A stretch of DNA of 64,000 bases from Roseibium sediminicola (GTDB taxonomy: Bacteria; Pseudomonadota; Alphaproteobacteria; Rhizobiales; Stappiaceae): the NCBI RefSeq assembly GCF_023156505.1, contig NZ_JALNMJ010000023.1, forward strand, positions 1-64,000, read 5' to 3'. Position numbers and translations under genes: made by a program. The notes under the pieces are model-generated. The model saw nothing but the letters and a program-made list of their open reading frames with translations, was not told the DNA's origin and made no database searches. Shown here in pieces: positions 8,150-17,820 of the stretch (the first letter of the stretch is position 1; the number at the start of each line of letters is the position of its first letter).

Positions 8150-8671
8150 ATGAGCGAGAACAATCCGAAACCCGAGCGGAAGGAAGATTTTGACGGGCGG
8201 GACCAGCCGTTCTTCACGGCCGTGCTGACGCCTTACCGCTCGCTTGGTCCCAAAGGCTTTCTGATCCTGATGGGATTTTTCGGACTGGTCTGTTTTGTTT
8301 CGGGGATCCTGTTCTGGCGCATTGGCGCCTGGCCGGTATTCGGTTTTTTTGGCCTGGACATCGCGATCTTCTGGTTTGCCTTCCACATGAACTACCGCTC
8401 GGCGCGAACGTTCGAGGAAGTCGCGGTCTCCCGCAGCGAGATTGCCATCCGAAAGGTCGGGCCGGGCCGGCGCTTCCAGGAATACCGGTTCAATCCGGTC
8501 TGGGTCCGGCTGAAGGTGTATCGGCTGGACGATGAGGGTGTCGTCAAGATCGCCCTGACCAGCCGCGGCGAGACCGTGGATCTCGGCAATTTCCTCAATC
8601 CGGACGACCGCACCAGCTTCGCCGGCGCGATCGCCAATGCGCTGGCCGTGGCCAAGGCAGGCGGCATTTAG
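8150..8671 (+). CDS. DUF2244 family membrane protein
   Basis: 173 residues with two closely spaced membrane segments (about 37-55 and 60-78) followed by a soluble C-terminal part. The pattern FFTAVLTPYRSL, HMNYRSARTFEEVAV and RFNPVWVRL is that of DUF2244, a family often beside nth in alphaproteobacteria. Biochemical role unknown. It is divergent from nth (22 bases between starts), and its last four bases overlap the convergent MFS gene. Confidence 0.8.
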   Translation: MSENNPKPERKEDFDGRDQPFFTAVLTPYRSLGPKGFLILMGFFGLVCFVSGILFWRIGAWPVFGFFGLDIAIFWFAFHMNYRSARTFEEVAVSRSEIAIRKVGPGRRFQEYRFNPVWVRLKVYRLDDEGVVKIALTSRGETVDLGNFLNPDDRTSFAGAIANALAVAKAGGI

Positions 8672-9855
8672 ACGCTGCCGTCAACGGCCTTCGGCTGCAC
8701 CTTCAACGTTGCAATGAGCACAAACAGCGCCGTGACCGCGGAAAAGGCTGCCGTGTAGAGCACGGTCTGGAAGCTTGTCGCGCTGGCGATGAAACCCATC
8801 GAGACACTTCCGATCATTCCGCCCAGGAACAGGCTGTTCATGTAGACGGCCGTCGCCCGGCCCGGGCGATCCGGCGCATAGCTCTGCACGAACGAGATCG
8901 CCACACCGGCAAAGAGGCCGTAATACACGCCTTCCAGGACGGAGATCGCAAGGGCCTGCCACAGGGCGGTGACCTGGGCGAAGAGCACCATGCTGATCGC
9001 GGCGAGACACGCGGCCAGCATCAGCACCTGCCGTGTGCCGATCCGCTCCGCGAGGCGGACGGAACCGAAGATCACGAACACTTCCAGCAGACATTTCACG
9101 GACAGCGACAGGCCGGGGGTTGCTCCGGGCAACCCGGTCTCGTGGACAAAGAACAGGGGCATCGCCGAAACGAACAGGGAATTGGTGATCACGAAACCGA
9201 GGCAGGTCAGGCCGGCGATCTGCAGGCCCCAGTTGATCGGCTCCCGGCCCGTTGTTTTCCTGCGCTCCCGTGTCGACCGGAACCCCGAAGGTATGACGAT
9301 GTACCAGAGGGTCAGATAGACGATCCCGATGCCGAAGGCGGACAGGAACGCGGATACGAAGCCGAAACGGGCAACAACGGAAAACGAAACCGCCGGACCG
9401 ATCATCCAGGCGAGCGAAACCATCATGCGCAGCCAGGAATTCACCCGGGCGACATCCATACCCTGCTGCTCGGCATAAAGACGGCCGAATGTGAAGACGA
9501 CCCCGGCCCCCATGTTGGAGAGGCTCATCAGGGGAGCGATCAGCACCAGCAGTATCAAGAGGCTGGTGACCTGGGTCAGCAGGGCGGACAGGGTGATATA
9601 GGCCAGGACGGAGACGATCAGCAGCCGTTTGACCGGGAAGTGGTTGTCCAGCCGTTCGCCCGCCCAGCGATTGACCGCAAGGGTCAGCGGCATGACCAGA
9701 CCGGAATAGAGTCCGATCTGCCAGGGTTCGGCCTTCAGGCCTTCGACGATGAAAAAACTCATCATCGGCACAAGCGCCGATACGCCAAGGCTGTTGGTGA
9801 ACTGAAGCAACAGGATCAGCGCCACCTGACGGGGGAGCTGCGGAACGAAATTCAT
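8668..9855 (-). CDS. Major facilitator superfamily transporter
   Basis: 395 residues almost wholly composed of hydrophobic helices, consistent with 12 membrane spans and a cytoplasmic loop in the middle (around RSTRERRKTTGREP). The first half contains the MFS loop pattern VNRWAGERLDN. No residue identifies the substrate; the general look is of a drug or metabolite exporter. It is transcribed alone, tail to tail with the DUF2244 gene (4-bp overlap). Confidence 0.75.
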   Translation of the reverse strand: MNFVPQLPRQVALILLLQFTNSLGVSALVPMMSFFIVEGLKAEPWQIGLYSGLVMPLTLAVNRWAGERLDNHFPVKRLLIVSVLAYITLSALLTQVTSLLILLVLIAPLMSLSNMGAGVVFTFGRLYAEQQGMDVARVNSWLRMMVSLAWMIGPAVSFSVVARFGFVSAFLSAFGIGIVYLTLWYIVIPSGFRSTRERRKTTGREPINWGLQIAGLTCLGFVITNSLFVSAMPLFFVHETGLPGATPGLSLSVKCLLEVFVIFGSVRLAERIGTRQVLMLAACLAAISMVLFAQVTALWQALAISVLEGVYYGLFAGVAISFVQSYAPDRPGRATAVYMNSLFLGGMIGSVSMGFIASATSFQTVLYTAAFSAVTALFVLIATLKVQPKAVDGSV

Positions 9856-10154
9856 GAAAAGCGCCGATTGGATCTTGGACAGGCAAGGCCGCCAACCTAG
9901 ACCTGCAACTTCCTGTCGTCACGGCTTTTCTTGGCACTCCGGACTGATCGTCACGGTTATCGGTCGAAGCGAGTCATCGGGTCCTTGGATCGACTGCGTG
10001 ACCGGGTTGCCGACGGTACTTGCACTTTTAGATACGTTCTGTTCAGGCAAGCAACTTTACGTTTTGTGAAACAGCTCCTAAGATTACCTCCGGTTGGAGT
10101 GGGGCATACTTATATTTCTGGTTTCAACGCCGCTCCGGTTGTTGGAGATCGAAA
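9856..10154. other. Intergenic region before the orphan membrane gene
   Basis: About 300 bases between divergent genes. Base composition becomes more A+T rich towards the right (around 10040-10150), which may hold the promoter of the gene at 10155. I see no RNA gene, repeat or convincing operator. Confidence 0.4.
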
Positions 10155-11261
10155 ATGGATATTCTCTCAAGTATTCTCGCGTTCGCTGGCCTGATGATTG
10201 TGTTTTCGACACTGGTATCCGGCATCGTTGAATCCTTAATCGGATTCTTTCGTCTCAGATCTTCCAACCTGGAACTCATGTTGCGATCATTTGTGAAGGA
10301 GGAGCTCAAGGCAGCAAATCCGGACAAGATCGTTGAAGCTCTGGTGAAAAACCCGGTTGTCGGATCGAAGCTGTCGTTTTTCTCCAATTCCTCGCGCATT
10401 GACTGGCTTTCGACCAAGGCTTTTTTTCAAAGACTGGCAAAAACCGAGGTCGGGGAAAAAATTATTGATGAATTAGAGAAAAAGGCGGGAGAAAAGGGTA
10501 GTGAATTATATCAGGAATATTTGAAAAAACGGATAGAATATCTTGAAAACACCTACGACAGATATGCCGCAGCTTCCAGCGAGACACTTCGCAAGAACGC
10601 CTATGTTTTGACGTTCGGAGCAGCAATTGTTTTTGCATTCTTGTTCAATATCAACGTCGAAACGATATTCACAAAACTGCTGAACAGCCCGGACGTCAGG
10701 CAGGAAATCATCGCCAGTATTGAGGGGAATGAGAACCTCTACAAGGATCTCGAAAATCTTGAAAAGAGGCTGTCGGACGAAATCGAGAAACTGTCTGATC
10801 CCAATTTTGGCAATGATGATGCCAAAAAACTGATTCCGGACCTGACGGAGCAACTGAAGCAAACCAAAATATCAATCGATGCTCTTTCCGGGGCTGGGCT
10901 GCCGATCGGCTGGGACTACTACCCCTTTGGCGATAATGGAAAAATCGAGAATCCGGAAACTTGGGCAGCGGCTCTGCAGCCTGTCAGATGGTTTGTGTTC
11001 ACGCTTGTTGCCGGGTTTCTGATCTCTCTTGGAGGACCCTTCTGGTATCGGGTGTTCAACAACCTCTCCGGGCTGGTCAGCGCATTGCGGGCGTTTTCCG
11101 GCAAGAATCCGGAACTCGTCGAGGAAAAGGGCAGTCAGGCAAAACCCGAGCCGCAAACAAGCGCCGATCGCACGGATGAGCTCGCCAAGGCGTTCATGCT
11201 GGTGTTTGAGGAGTCAAAAAACATCGAGCAAGAGACCTCTGCCGCAGGAAAAAAATCCTGA
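10155..11261 (+). CDS. Orphan membrane protein with predicted coiled regions
   Basis: 368 residues: an N-terminal membrane segment (about 5-26), a charged helical region (about 45-150), a second membrane segment (about 155-173), a helical stretch rich in Glu/Lys (about 195-245), and a third membrane segment near 285-300 ending in LISLGGPFWYRVFNNLSGL. The last phrase, with Gly-Pro-Phe-Trp after a hydrophobic helix, recurs in uncharacterised bacterial membrane proteins I have seen, but I cannot name a family. Codon use is visibly A/T-richer than in the neighbours (gaaaaa, aaaatt, gaattat), suggesting acquisition by transfer. Confidence 0.7.
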   Translation: MDILSSILAFAGLMIVFSTLVSGIVESLIGFFRLRSSNLELMLRSFVKEELKAANPDKIVEALVKNPVVGSKLSFFSNSSRIDWLSTKAFFQRLAKTEVGEKIIDELEKKAGEKGSELYQEYLKKRIEYLENTYDRYAAASSETLRKNAYVLTFGAAIVFAFLFNINVETIFTKLLNSPDVRQEIIASIEGNENLYKDLENLEKRLSDEIEKLSDPNFGNDDAKKLIPDLTEQLKQTKISIDALSGAGLPIGWDYYPFGDNGKIENPETWAAALQPVRWFVFTLVAGFLISLGGPFWYRVFNNLSGLVSALRAFSGKNPELVEEKGSQAKPEPQTSADRTDELAKAFMLVFEESKNIEQETSAAGKKS

Positions 11262-11283
11262 ACGCGTAGAACCGGGAAAGGCT

Positions 11284-13998
11284 CTAGCGGACGGTCAACG
11301 ACTTCAATTGGTACAAGGCTTCCAGAGCTTCTCTGGGCGTCATGTCGTCCGGATCGATCTCGCCGAGCGCTTCGGTGACTGGATCCGGCCCGGCGGCAGG
11401 CGCCGCGCTGGGCGGCGGCGGGGCGATGCTGGCGAAGAGTGGCAGCTCATCGATCAGGTTTTCAGCCGGAGAGCGGCGGTCCTGCTCCTCCAGTTGACTG
11501 AGCACCTGTTGCGAGCGGGCCACCACGGTTGCCGGCAGACCGGCAAGCTTGGCCACCTGGATGCCGTAGGAGCGGTCGGCGGCGCCCGGCACGATCTCGT
11601 GCAGGAAGATCACCTCGCCGTTCCATTCCTTCACCGACACGGTCGCGTTGGACAGGCGCCCGAGCTTGGCCGAAAGCGCTGTCAGTTCGTGATAGTGGGT
11701 GGCGAACAGAGCGCGGGAGCGGTTGACCTCGTGCAGGTGCTCGATGGTCGCCCAGGCAATGGACAGCCCGTCGAAGGTCGCCGTGCCGCGGCCGATTTCA
11801 TCGAGGATCACCAGCGAGCGGTCGCCGGCCTGATTGAGGATCGCCGCCGTCTCGACCATTTCCACCATGAAGGTGGAGCGGCCTCGGGCAAGATCGTCGG
11901 CCGCCCCGACACGGGAAAACAACCGGTCGACCACGCCGATATGGGCTTCTGCAGCCGGAACGAAGGCACCCATCTGGGCAAGCACTGCGATCAGCGCGTT
12001 CTGGCGTAGGAAGGTTGACTTACCGGCCATGTTCGGACCGGTGATCAGCCAGATATGACCGATATCCTCGCCCGATTGCGGCCCGAGATCGGCATCATTG
12101 GCGACGAAGCTCTCGCCGCCGGACTTTTTCAGCGCCCGTTCCACCACCGGGTGGCGGCCGCCCTTGATGTCGAAGGCGCGGCTGTCGTCGACGGTCGGCC
12201 GGACATGGTTCTCTTCCTGGGCGAGTTTTGCCAAGGCCGCCGAGACATCGAGAATGCTCAGGCCCTGGGCAGCCGCTTTGATGGCGTCGCCCGCATCGAT
12301 GATCGCCTGGGCCAGCCGGTCGAAGATTTCCAGCTCGATGGCCAGCGAACGCTCGCCGGCGCTGGCGATCTTGGACTCCAGATCGGCCAGCTCGGTGGTG
12401 GTGAAACGCATCGCGCCGGCCATGGTCTGCCGGTGGATGAACCGGCCGGGATCGGCGGTCAGCTTTTCGGTCTGTGCGGACGGAGCCTCGATGAACCAGC
12501 CGAGCACGTTGTTATGCTTGATCTTGAGAGACCTGAGACCCAGCTCTTCCGAATAGTCGGCCTGGAGCTTGGCAATCACCTTGCGGCTCTCGTCCCGGAG
12601 CGCGCGGAGCTCGTCGAGATCGGCGTTGAAGTCGGAGGAAATGAAACCGCCGTCGCGCTTCAGAAGCGGGGGCTCTTTCTTGATGGCCGCCACCAGTTCG
12701 GCGCCAAGCTCATGCGGCGCCTGCTCAAGACTGGCCCTCGCCGCAGCAATTTCCGCCGGGATCTCGGCCGGGCTCGATCCGGTCTGGTCCAGCACGGCCC
12801 GGGCCGCCTCCAACCCCTGCGCTATGGCGAGAATGTCGCGCGGGCCGCCCCGGTTGAGCGCGATCCGCGACAGGGCGCGGGCCATGTCCGGAGCGCCTTT
12901 CAGCGTCTGGCGCAGGCCTTCGCGCATGATTTCATTGTCGAGGAAAAAGCCGACGGAATCGTGCCGATGCTGGATGGCCTCGACATGGATGAGTGGACCG
13001 GCCAAACGGCTCGCCAGAAGCCGGGAGCCACCGCCGGTGACCGTGCGGTCGATGGTGGCGAGCAGCGAACCCTGCTTTTCGCCTGAAAGCGTTCTAGAGA
13101 GTTCAAGATTGGCGCGGGTGGCCGGATCGATCAGCATGCGCCCGGTACCGGCCTCGCGGACCGGCGGATCGAGCGGCGGACGTTCGCCGAGCTGGGTCTT
13201 TTCGATATAGGACAGGATGCCGGCGGCGGCCGAAAGTTCCGCCCGGCTGAAGGTGCCGAACCCGTCCAGGGTCTTCACGCCGAAATAATGCGCCAGCCGG
13301 TCAGTGGCTGTGGAACTGTCGAAAAAAGCCCGGGGCACCGGCGAAAGCGCACTGCCGGACTGTTCCGCCAGAAGCCGCAGTTCGCTTTCCTGCAGCAAAT
13401 TGTCCGCGAGGATCAACTCGCGTGGGCTGACCTGGGCCAGATCCGCGGCAAGGCGCTGGTGATCGGTTTCAGAGACCTGAAACGTGCCGGTCGACATATC
13501 GATCCAGGCAAGGCCATAGACCGCGTCGCCCTGCAGCGAGCCGCCTTTCAGCCGGGTCAGCGCCATCAGGTAGTTGTACGACGAGGCGTCCAGAAGCCGT
13601 TCTTCGGTGAGCGTGCCGGGCGTCACCAGACGGATCACCTCGCGGCGAACGACAGATTTGGAACCGCGCTTCTTGGCTTCCGCCGGGTCCTCGGTCTGTT
13701 CGCAAACGGAAACCCGGTGACCCTTGGCGATCAGCTTCTGCAGATAATCGTCGGCGGCATGGACCGGAACGCCGCACATCGGGATGTCTTCACCCTGATG
13801 TTTGCCGCGCTTTGTCAGCGTGATGCCGAGCGCCGCGGAGGCGATTTCAGCGTCCTCGAAAAACAATTCGTAGAAATCGCCCATCCGGTAAAACAGCAGA
13901 CTGTCCGGATTGGCGGCCTTGATCTCCAGGAACTGGGCCATCATCGGCGTGACTTTGGCATCCGCCGGGGCCAGTGATTGTGCGCTCTGTCCACTCAT
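11284..13998 (-). CDS. mutS: DNA mismatch repair protein MutS
   Basis: Recognises base mismatches and small loops and starts methyl-independent or MutH-free repair with MutL. The 904-residue protein has the mismatch-binding FYE motif (MGDFYELFFEDA, near residue 40), the connector and lever domains, and the ATPase with Walker A GPNMAGKSTF and Walker B region DEIGRGTATFDG. The C-terminal tail DMTPREALEALYQL is the usual dimer/tetramer helix. ATG at 13998; monocistronic. Confidence 0.97.
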   Translation of the reverse strand: MSGQSAQSLAPADAKVTPMMAQFLEIKAANPDSLLFYRMGDFYELFFEDAEIASAALGITLTKRGKHQGEDIPMCGVPVHAADDYLQKLIAKGHRVSVCEQTEDPAEAKKRGSKSVVRREVIRLVTPGTLTEERLLDASSYNYLMALTRLKGGSLQGDAVYGLAWIDMSTGTFQVSETDHQRLAADLAQVSPRELILADNLLQESELRLLAEQSGSALSPVPRAFFDSSTATDRLAHYFGVKTLDGFGTFSRAELSAAAGILSYIEKTQLGERPPLDPPVREAGTGRMLIDPATRANLELSRTLSGEKQGSLLATIDRTVTGGGSRLLASRLAGPLIHVEAIQHRHDSVGFFLDNEIMREGLRQTLKGAPDMARALSRIALNRGGPRDILAIAQGLEAARAVLDQTGSSPAEIPAEIAAARASLEQAPHELGAELVAAIKKEPPLLKRDGGFISSDFNADLDELRALRDESRKVIAKLQADYSEELGLRSLKIKHNNVLGWFIEAPSAQTEKLTADPGRFIHRQTMAGAMRFTTTELADLESKIASAGERSLAIELEIFDRLAQAIIDAGDAIKAAAQGLSILDVSAALAKLAQEENHVRPTVDDSRAFDIKGGRHPVVERALKKSGGESFVANDADLGPQSGEDIGHIWLITGPNMAGKSTFLRQNALIAVLAQMGAFVPAAEAHIGVVDRLFSRVGAADDLARGRSTFMVEMVETAAILNQAGDRSLVILDEIGRGTATFDGLSIAWATIEHLHEVNRSRALFATHYHELTALSAKLGRLSNATVSVKEWNGEVIFLHEIVPGAADRSYGIQVAKLAGLPATVVARSQQVLSQLEEQDRRSPAENLIDELPLFASIAPPPPSAAPAAGPDPVTEALGEIDPDDMTPREALEALYQLKSLTVR

Positions 13999-14131
13999 AG
14001 GAGAGTACTAGCAAACTGGGCGCGCCATTCCACCAAGGGGGTAAGCCATCTTGGCTTGAGGCTTCATTTTGCAGGGGATAAGGTTTGGCTCCCGCCCGTC
14101 AAGAGAGCGACCAAAAGGAAACGTCCGCGTC

Positions 14132-16411
14132 ATGCCCTCCGATAAATCCGCCAAGTCCCAAATCAGCTTCACCGATCAGGAAGCCCTGCAGTTTCACCAG
14201 GAGGGCCGGCCCGGCAAGCTGGAAATCGCGCCGACCAAGCCGATGGCCACCCAGCGGGACCTGTCGCTGGCCTATTCGCCGGGCGTCGCCGTGCCGGTGC
14301 TGGCGATCGCGGAAGATCCCAGCCGTGCCTATGACTACACCACCAAGGGCAACATGGTCGCCGTGATTTCCAACGGCTCCGCAATCCTGGGTCTCGGCAA
14401 TCTCGGCGCCCTTGCCTCCAAACCGGTGATGGAGGGCAAGTCGGTTCTCTTCAAGCGTTTTGCGGATGTCGATAGCATCGACCTGGAAGTCGACACCCAG
14501 GAGGTCGAGGAATTCATCAATTCCGTGCGCTATCTCGGGCCGTCCTTCGGCGGTATCAATCTGGAAGACATCAAGGCGCCGGACTGTTTCATCATCGAGC
14601 AGCGCCTGCGCGAACTGATGGACATCCCGGTTTTTCACGACGACCAGCACGGCACCGCGATCATCGCCGCCGCCGGCCTGATCAATGCGCTGCATATGAC
14701 CGGGCGCGAGATGAAGGACACCAAGGTGGTCTGTAACGGTGCGGGCGCCGCCGGCATTGCCTGTATCGAACTGGTCAAGGCGATGGGCATCCCCCATGAG
14801 AACGTGACGCTCTGCGACACCAAGGGCGTGATCTACAAGGGCCGCGCGGAGGGCATGAACCAGTGGAAATCCGCCCATGCCATCGAGACAAAGGCCCGTT
14901 CGCTTTATGACGCGCTGAAAGGCGCCGATGTCTTTTTCGGCGTCTCGGTCAAGGGAGCGCTGACGGCGGACATGCTGAAGGTCATGGCGCCGAACCCGAT
15001 CATCTTCGCCATGGCCAATCCGGATCCGGAAATCACGCCGGAAGAGGCCCATGCTGTGCGCGACGACGCCATCGTCGCCACCGGCCGGTCGGACTATCCG
15101 AACCAGGTCAACAACGTGCTCGGCTTTCCCTATATCTTCCGCGGCGCGCTCGATGTTCAGGCGACCACCATCAATGACGACATGAAGGTGGCCTGTGCCC
15201 ATGCGCTGGCCGAACTCGCCCGTGAGGAAGTGCCGGACGAGGTCGCGGCGGCCTACCGGGGCAACCGTCCGAAATTCGGCCCGGAATACATCATTCCCGT
15301 GCCCTTCGATCCCCGCCTGATTTCTGCCATCCCCCCGGCGGTTGCCCAGGCGGCGATGGATTCCGGCGTTGCCCGCCGGCCGATCGTCGACATGGAAGCC
15401 TACAAGCACCAGCTGTCGGCCCGCCGCGATCCGGTGGCCGGCACGCTGCAGCGGATTTTCTCCAAGGTGCGCCAGCAGCCCAAGCGCGTGGTTTTTGCCG
15501 AGGGCGAAGAAGAGCCTGTGATCCGCGCCGCCGCAAGTTTCGTGTCCCAGGGGCTAGGCGAGGCGATTCTGATTGGCCGCGAGGACGAGATCCGGCAAAT
15601 GGCCGAACAGGCGGGTATCGATCTCGGCAAGGCGGGGCTTTCGATCCAGAACGCGCGCCTCTCCGACCGCAACAGCGATTATGCGCAATATCTCTACGGC
15701 CGTATGCAGCGCCGGGGCTATCTGCTGCGCGACTGTCAGCGCATGGTCAACAATGACCGCAACTACTGGGGTGCGATCATGGTCGCCCGCGGCGATGCCG
15801 ACGCCATGGTCACCGGCGTCACCCGGAACTATTCCGTGGCGCTCGATACGGTCAAGGCCACCATCGACCCGAAGCCCGGCCACCGGGTGATCGGCGTGTC
15901 GCTGGCGCTGGCCCGTGGCCGCACCGTCCTCATCGCCGACACGGCCGTGATCGACATGCCGACTTCGGAAGAGCTGGCGGATATCGCCGAAGAGGCGGCC
16001 CATGTCGCCCGCAAGCTCGGCTACGAGCCGCGCGTGGCCATGCTCGCTTATTCCACGTTCGGCCACCCGAAGGGCGAGCGCTCGGAAAAGGTCATCGAGG
16101 CAGTGAAGATCCTGGACCGGCGCCGGGTCGATTTCGAATATGACGGCGAAATGGCCGCCGATGTGGCGCTCAACATGGACCGCATGGGCTCCTATCCGTT
16201 CTGCCGCCTGTCTGGCCCGGCCAACGTTCTGGTCATGCCGGCGTTCCACTCCGCCTCCATCTCCACCAAGATGCTGCAGGAACTCGGCGGCGCCACCGTC
16301 ATCGGCCCGCTCCTGGTCGGTTTCGACAAGCCGATCCAGATCGTGCCCCTCGGCGCCAAGGACTCGGACATCGTCAACATGGCGGCGATCGCGGCGTTTA
16401 ATGTGACGTGA
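14132..16411 (+). CDS. maeB: NADP-dependent malic enzyme with phosphotransacetylase-like domain
   Basis: Oxidatively decarboxylates malate to pyruvate with reduction of NADP, supplying NADPH and pyruvate. The 759-residue protein is the long bacterial form: an N-terminal malic domain with LSLAYSPGVAVP and DDQHGTAII, an NAD-binding domain (GAGAAGIAC), and from about residue 435 a phosphate acetyltransferase-like domain (VVFAEGEEEPVIRAA) that in this family is regulatory rather than catalytic. The ATG at 14132 is preceded by aaaagga; an upstream start at 14069 would add 21 residues of no conserved character. Confidence 0.93.
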   Translation: MPSDKSAKSQISFTDQEALQFHQEGRPGKLEIAPTKPMATQRDLSLAYSPGVAVPVLAIAEDPSRAYDYTTKGNMVAVISNGSAILGLGNLGALASKPVMEGKSVLFKRFADVDSIDLEVDTQEVEEFINSVRYLGPSFGGINLEDIKAPDCFIIEQRLRELMDIPVFHDDQHGTAIIAAAGLINALHMTGREMKDTKVVCNGAGAAGIACIELVKAMGIPHENVTLCDTKGVIYKGRAEGMNQWKSAHAIETKARSLYDALKGADVFFGVSVKGALTADMLKVMAPNPIIFAMANPDPEITPEEAHAVRDDAIVATGRSDYPNQVNNVLGFPYIFRGALDVQATTINDDMKVACAHALAELAREEVPDEVAAAYRGNRPKFGPEYIIPVPFDPRLISAIPPAVAQAAMDSGVARRPIVDMEAYKHQLSARRDPVAGTLQRIFSKVRQQPKRVVFAEGEEEPVIRAAASFVSQGLGEAILIGREDEIRQMAEQAGIDLGKAGLSIQNARLSDRNSDYAQYLYGRMQRRGYLLRDCQRMVNNDRNYWGAIMVARGDADAMVTGVTRNYSVALDTVKATIDPKPGHRVIGVSLALARGRTVLIADTAVIDMPTSEELADIAEEAAHVARKLGYEPRVAMLAYSTFGHPKGERSEKVIEAVKILDRRRVDFEYDGEMAADVALNMDRMGSYPFCRLSGPANVLVMPAFHSASISTKMLQELGGATVIGPLLVGFDKPIQIVPLGAKDSDIVNMAAIAAFNVT

Positions 16412-16460
16412 GGGTGGGGAAGAAATGCATTTCTGGGAAGGCAAAAACGGCAACGATCTG

Positions 16461-16580
16461 GGCTCCCCGGTCCCGGATCTCCCGTTGGTCGTCCGGGATG
16501 ACGACGGATAGGATAAGTGTAATACCTCTCCATCGTCTTCTCGGCCAAGCGCAGCGCGAGCCGGGACCGGGGAGCCCGAG
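16461..16580. repeat. Palindromic intergenic repeat, family B copy 2
   Basis: Inverted copy: begins ggctccccggtcccggatct and ends gcgcgagccgggaccggggagcc; the two ends are complementary, so the whole element can fold. It fills the gap between maeB and the GIY-YIG gene. Confidence 0.75.
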
Positions 16581-16607
16581 AGTTTTGTGATTTAGGGAGA
16601 AGAGCAG

Positions 16608-16895
16608 CTGACCGCCTGGGTCTACATCCTGGCGTCACGCCCTTATGAAACGCTCTACACGGGTGTCACGACGGATCTGTCCAGAAGGGTTTACGAGCAT
16701 CGGGAAGGCCTGATCGAAGGGTTCTCGAACCGATATGGAACCAAAACTCTCGTTTGGTATGAAATCTATGATGAACTCGTGCCCGCAATCATGCGCGAGA
16801 AACAGATCAAACGTTGGCGAAGGCAATGGAAGTTTGACCTGATCGAGACGTTGAACCCGGACTGGCAGGATTTGTTTCTTCTTCTCAATCGGTGA
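16608..16895 (+). CDS. GIY-YIG nuclease-family protein with apparent CTG start
   Basis: A 95-codon frame not preceded by ATG, GTG or TTG. Its translation (AWVYILASRPYETLYTGVTTDL, then RRVYEHREGLIEGFSNRYG, then MREKQIKRWRRQWK) is the short single-domain GIY-YIG family: the two name motifs appear as VYI and YTG, and the conserved Arg and Glu are present. Bases 16596-16600 give a Shine-Dalgarno-like ggaga eight bases before CTG at 16608; an in-frame TAG at 16593 closes the upstream side. I infer CTG initiation, or an ATG lost in a recent mutation. Members are often mobile or of unknown role. Flanked on both sides by family B repeats. Confidence 0.7.
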   Translation: MTAWVYILASRPYETLYTGVTTDLSRRVYEHREGLIEGFSNRYGTKTLVWYEIYDELVPAIMREKQIKRWRRQWKFDLIETLNPDWQDLFLLLNR

Positions 16896-16920
16896 CAGCT
16901 CACCAGCCCCAAAACCTCTC

Positions 16921-17050
16921 CATCGTCATCCCGGACGCAGCAAAGCGGAGATCCGGGACCGGGGAGCCGAGAGCGTACCGTGATTTTCCGAGAAAGGCCT
17001 GTGCCTCTCCGATCCCGGCTCGCGCTGCGCTTGGCCGGGATGACGATGGA
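16921..17050. repeat. Palindromic intergenic repeat, family B copy 3
   Basis: Begins catcgtcatcccggac, contains gatccgggaccggggagcc and gatcccggctcgcgctgcgc, and ends ttggccgggatgacgatgg. The outer arms are complementary. It lies between the GIY-YIG gene and trpF. Confidence 0.8.
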
Positions 17051-17137
17051 GAAAAAGTGCGTCAACTCAAAGAGCGGAGCCGCTTTTCCGCATTCCCCTT
17101 TTGACAAACCCCGCGCCACCGGCGATACCTCGGAACC

Positions 17138-17794
17138 ATGTCGGATATCAAAGTCAAAATCTGTGGTCTTTCGACCGAGGACACCATGGCGGCCGCGCTG
17201 GACGCCGGGGCGGATATGGTCGGGCTGATGTTCTTTCCGAAGAGCCCGCGTCATGTCACCTTGAGCCAAGCCTGCAAGCTGGCCGACATGGCCCGCGGCA
17301 AGGCGGACATCGTGGCGGTGACCGTCAATATGGATCTCGACGGCCTGTCGCGGATCAAGGAACTGGTGAACCCGGACATCATCCAGTTTCATGGGGAAGA
17401 AGCCCCGGAATCCCTGGCGGCGGCCAAGGTGATGCACGGCACCAAGGTCATGAAGGCCATGTCGATTTCCGAGAAGGCGGATCTGGAAGCCGCGCAATAC
17501 TACGCTATTGTAGCTGACTGGCTGCTGTTCGACGCCAAGCCTCCGAAAGGCTCGGAGCTGCCTGGCGGCAACGGCGTTTCCTATGACTGGACGATCCTGA
17601 AAGATCTTGACCTGAAGAAGCCCTTCATGCTTTCCGGGGGGCTGGATCCCGAGAATGTCGCCGAGGCCATCAGGGTCAGCGGCGTGACGGCGGTGGATGT
17701 CTCGTCCGGTGTCGAACGGGAAAAGGGCGTCAAGGACAGTGATCTCATTCGCGCTTTTCTGGCTGCGGCCAAAGGCGTCAAGGTTCCCGGCTGA
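17138..17794 (+). CDS. trpF: Phosphoribosylanthranilate isomerase
   Basis: Third step of tryptophan synthesis, an Amadori rearrangement of phosphoribosylanthranilate to CdRP. The 218-residue TIM barrel has the general base Cys in VKICGLS near the N-terminus and the general acid Asp in WLLFDAKPPKGS, with the phosphate-binding glycines in LSGGLDPENV and DVSSGVE. ATG at 17138. trpB follows after 26 bases, so the two are co-transcribed. Confidence 0.96.
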   Translation: MSDIKVKICGLSTEDTMAAALDAGADMVGLMFFPKSPRHVTLSQACKLADMARGKADIVAVTVNMDLDGLSRIKELVNPDIIQFHGEEAPESLAAAKVMHGTKVMKAMSISEKADLEAAQYYAIVADWLLFDAKPPKGSELPGGNGVSYDWTILKDLDLKKPFMLSGGLDPENVAEAIRVSGVTAVDVSSGVEREKGVKDSDLIRAFLAAAKGVKVPG

Positions 17795-17820
17795 GAAGCC
17801 GGTTTTCAAGGAGTTTTCGC

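Noticed and set aside
14099..15409. 436-codon minus-strand frame opposite maeB
   Set aside because: The maeB motifs are complete on the other strand, and this frame shows the typical His/Arg/Gly-rich shadow composition.
16900..17137. Leader peptide or attenuator before trpF
   Set aside because: No short frame with consecutive Trp codons and no paired terminator/antiterminator; the space holds a family B repeat.
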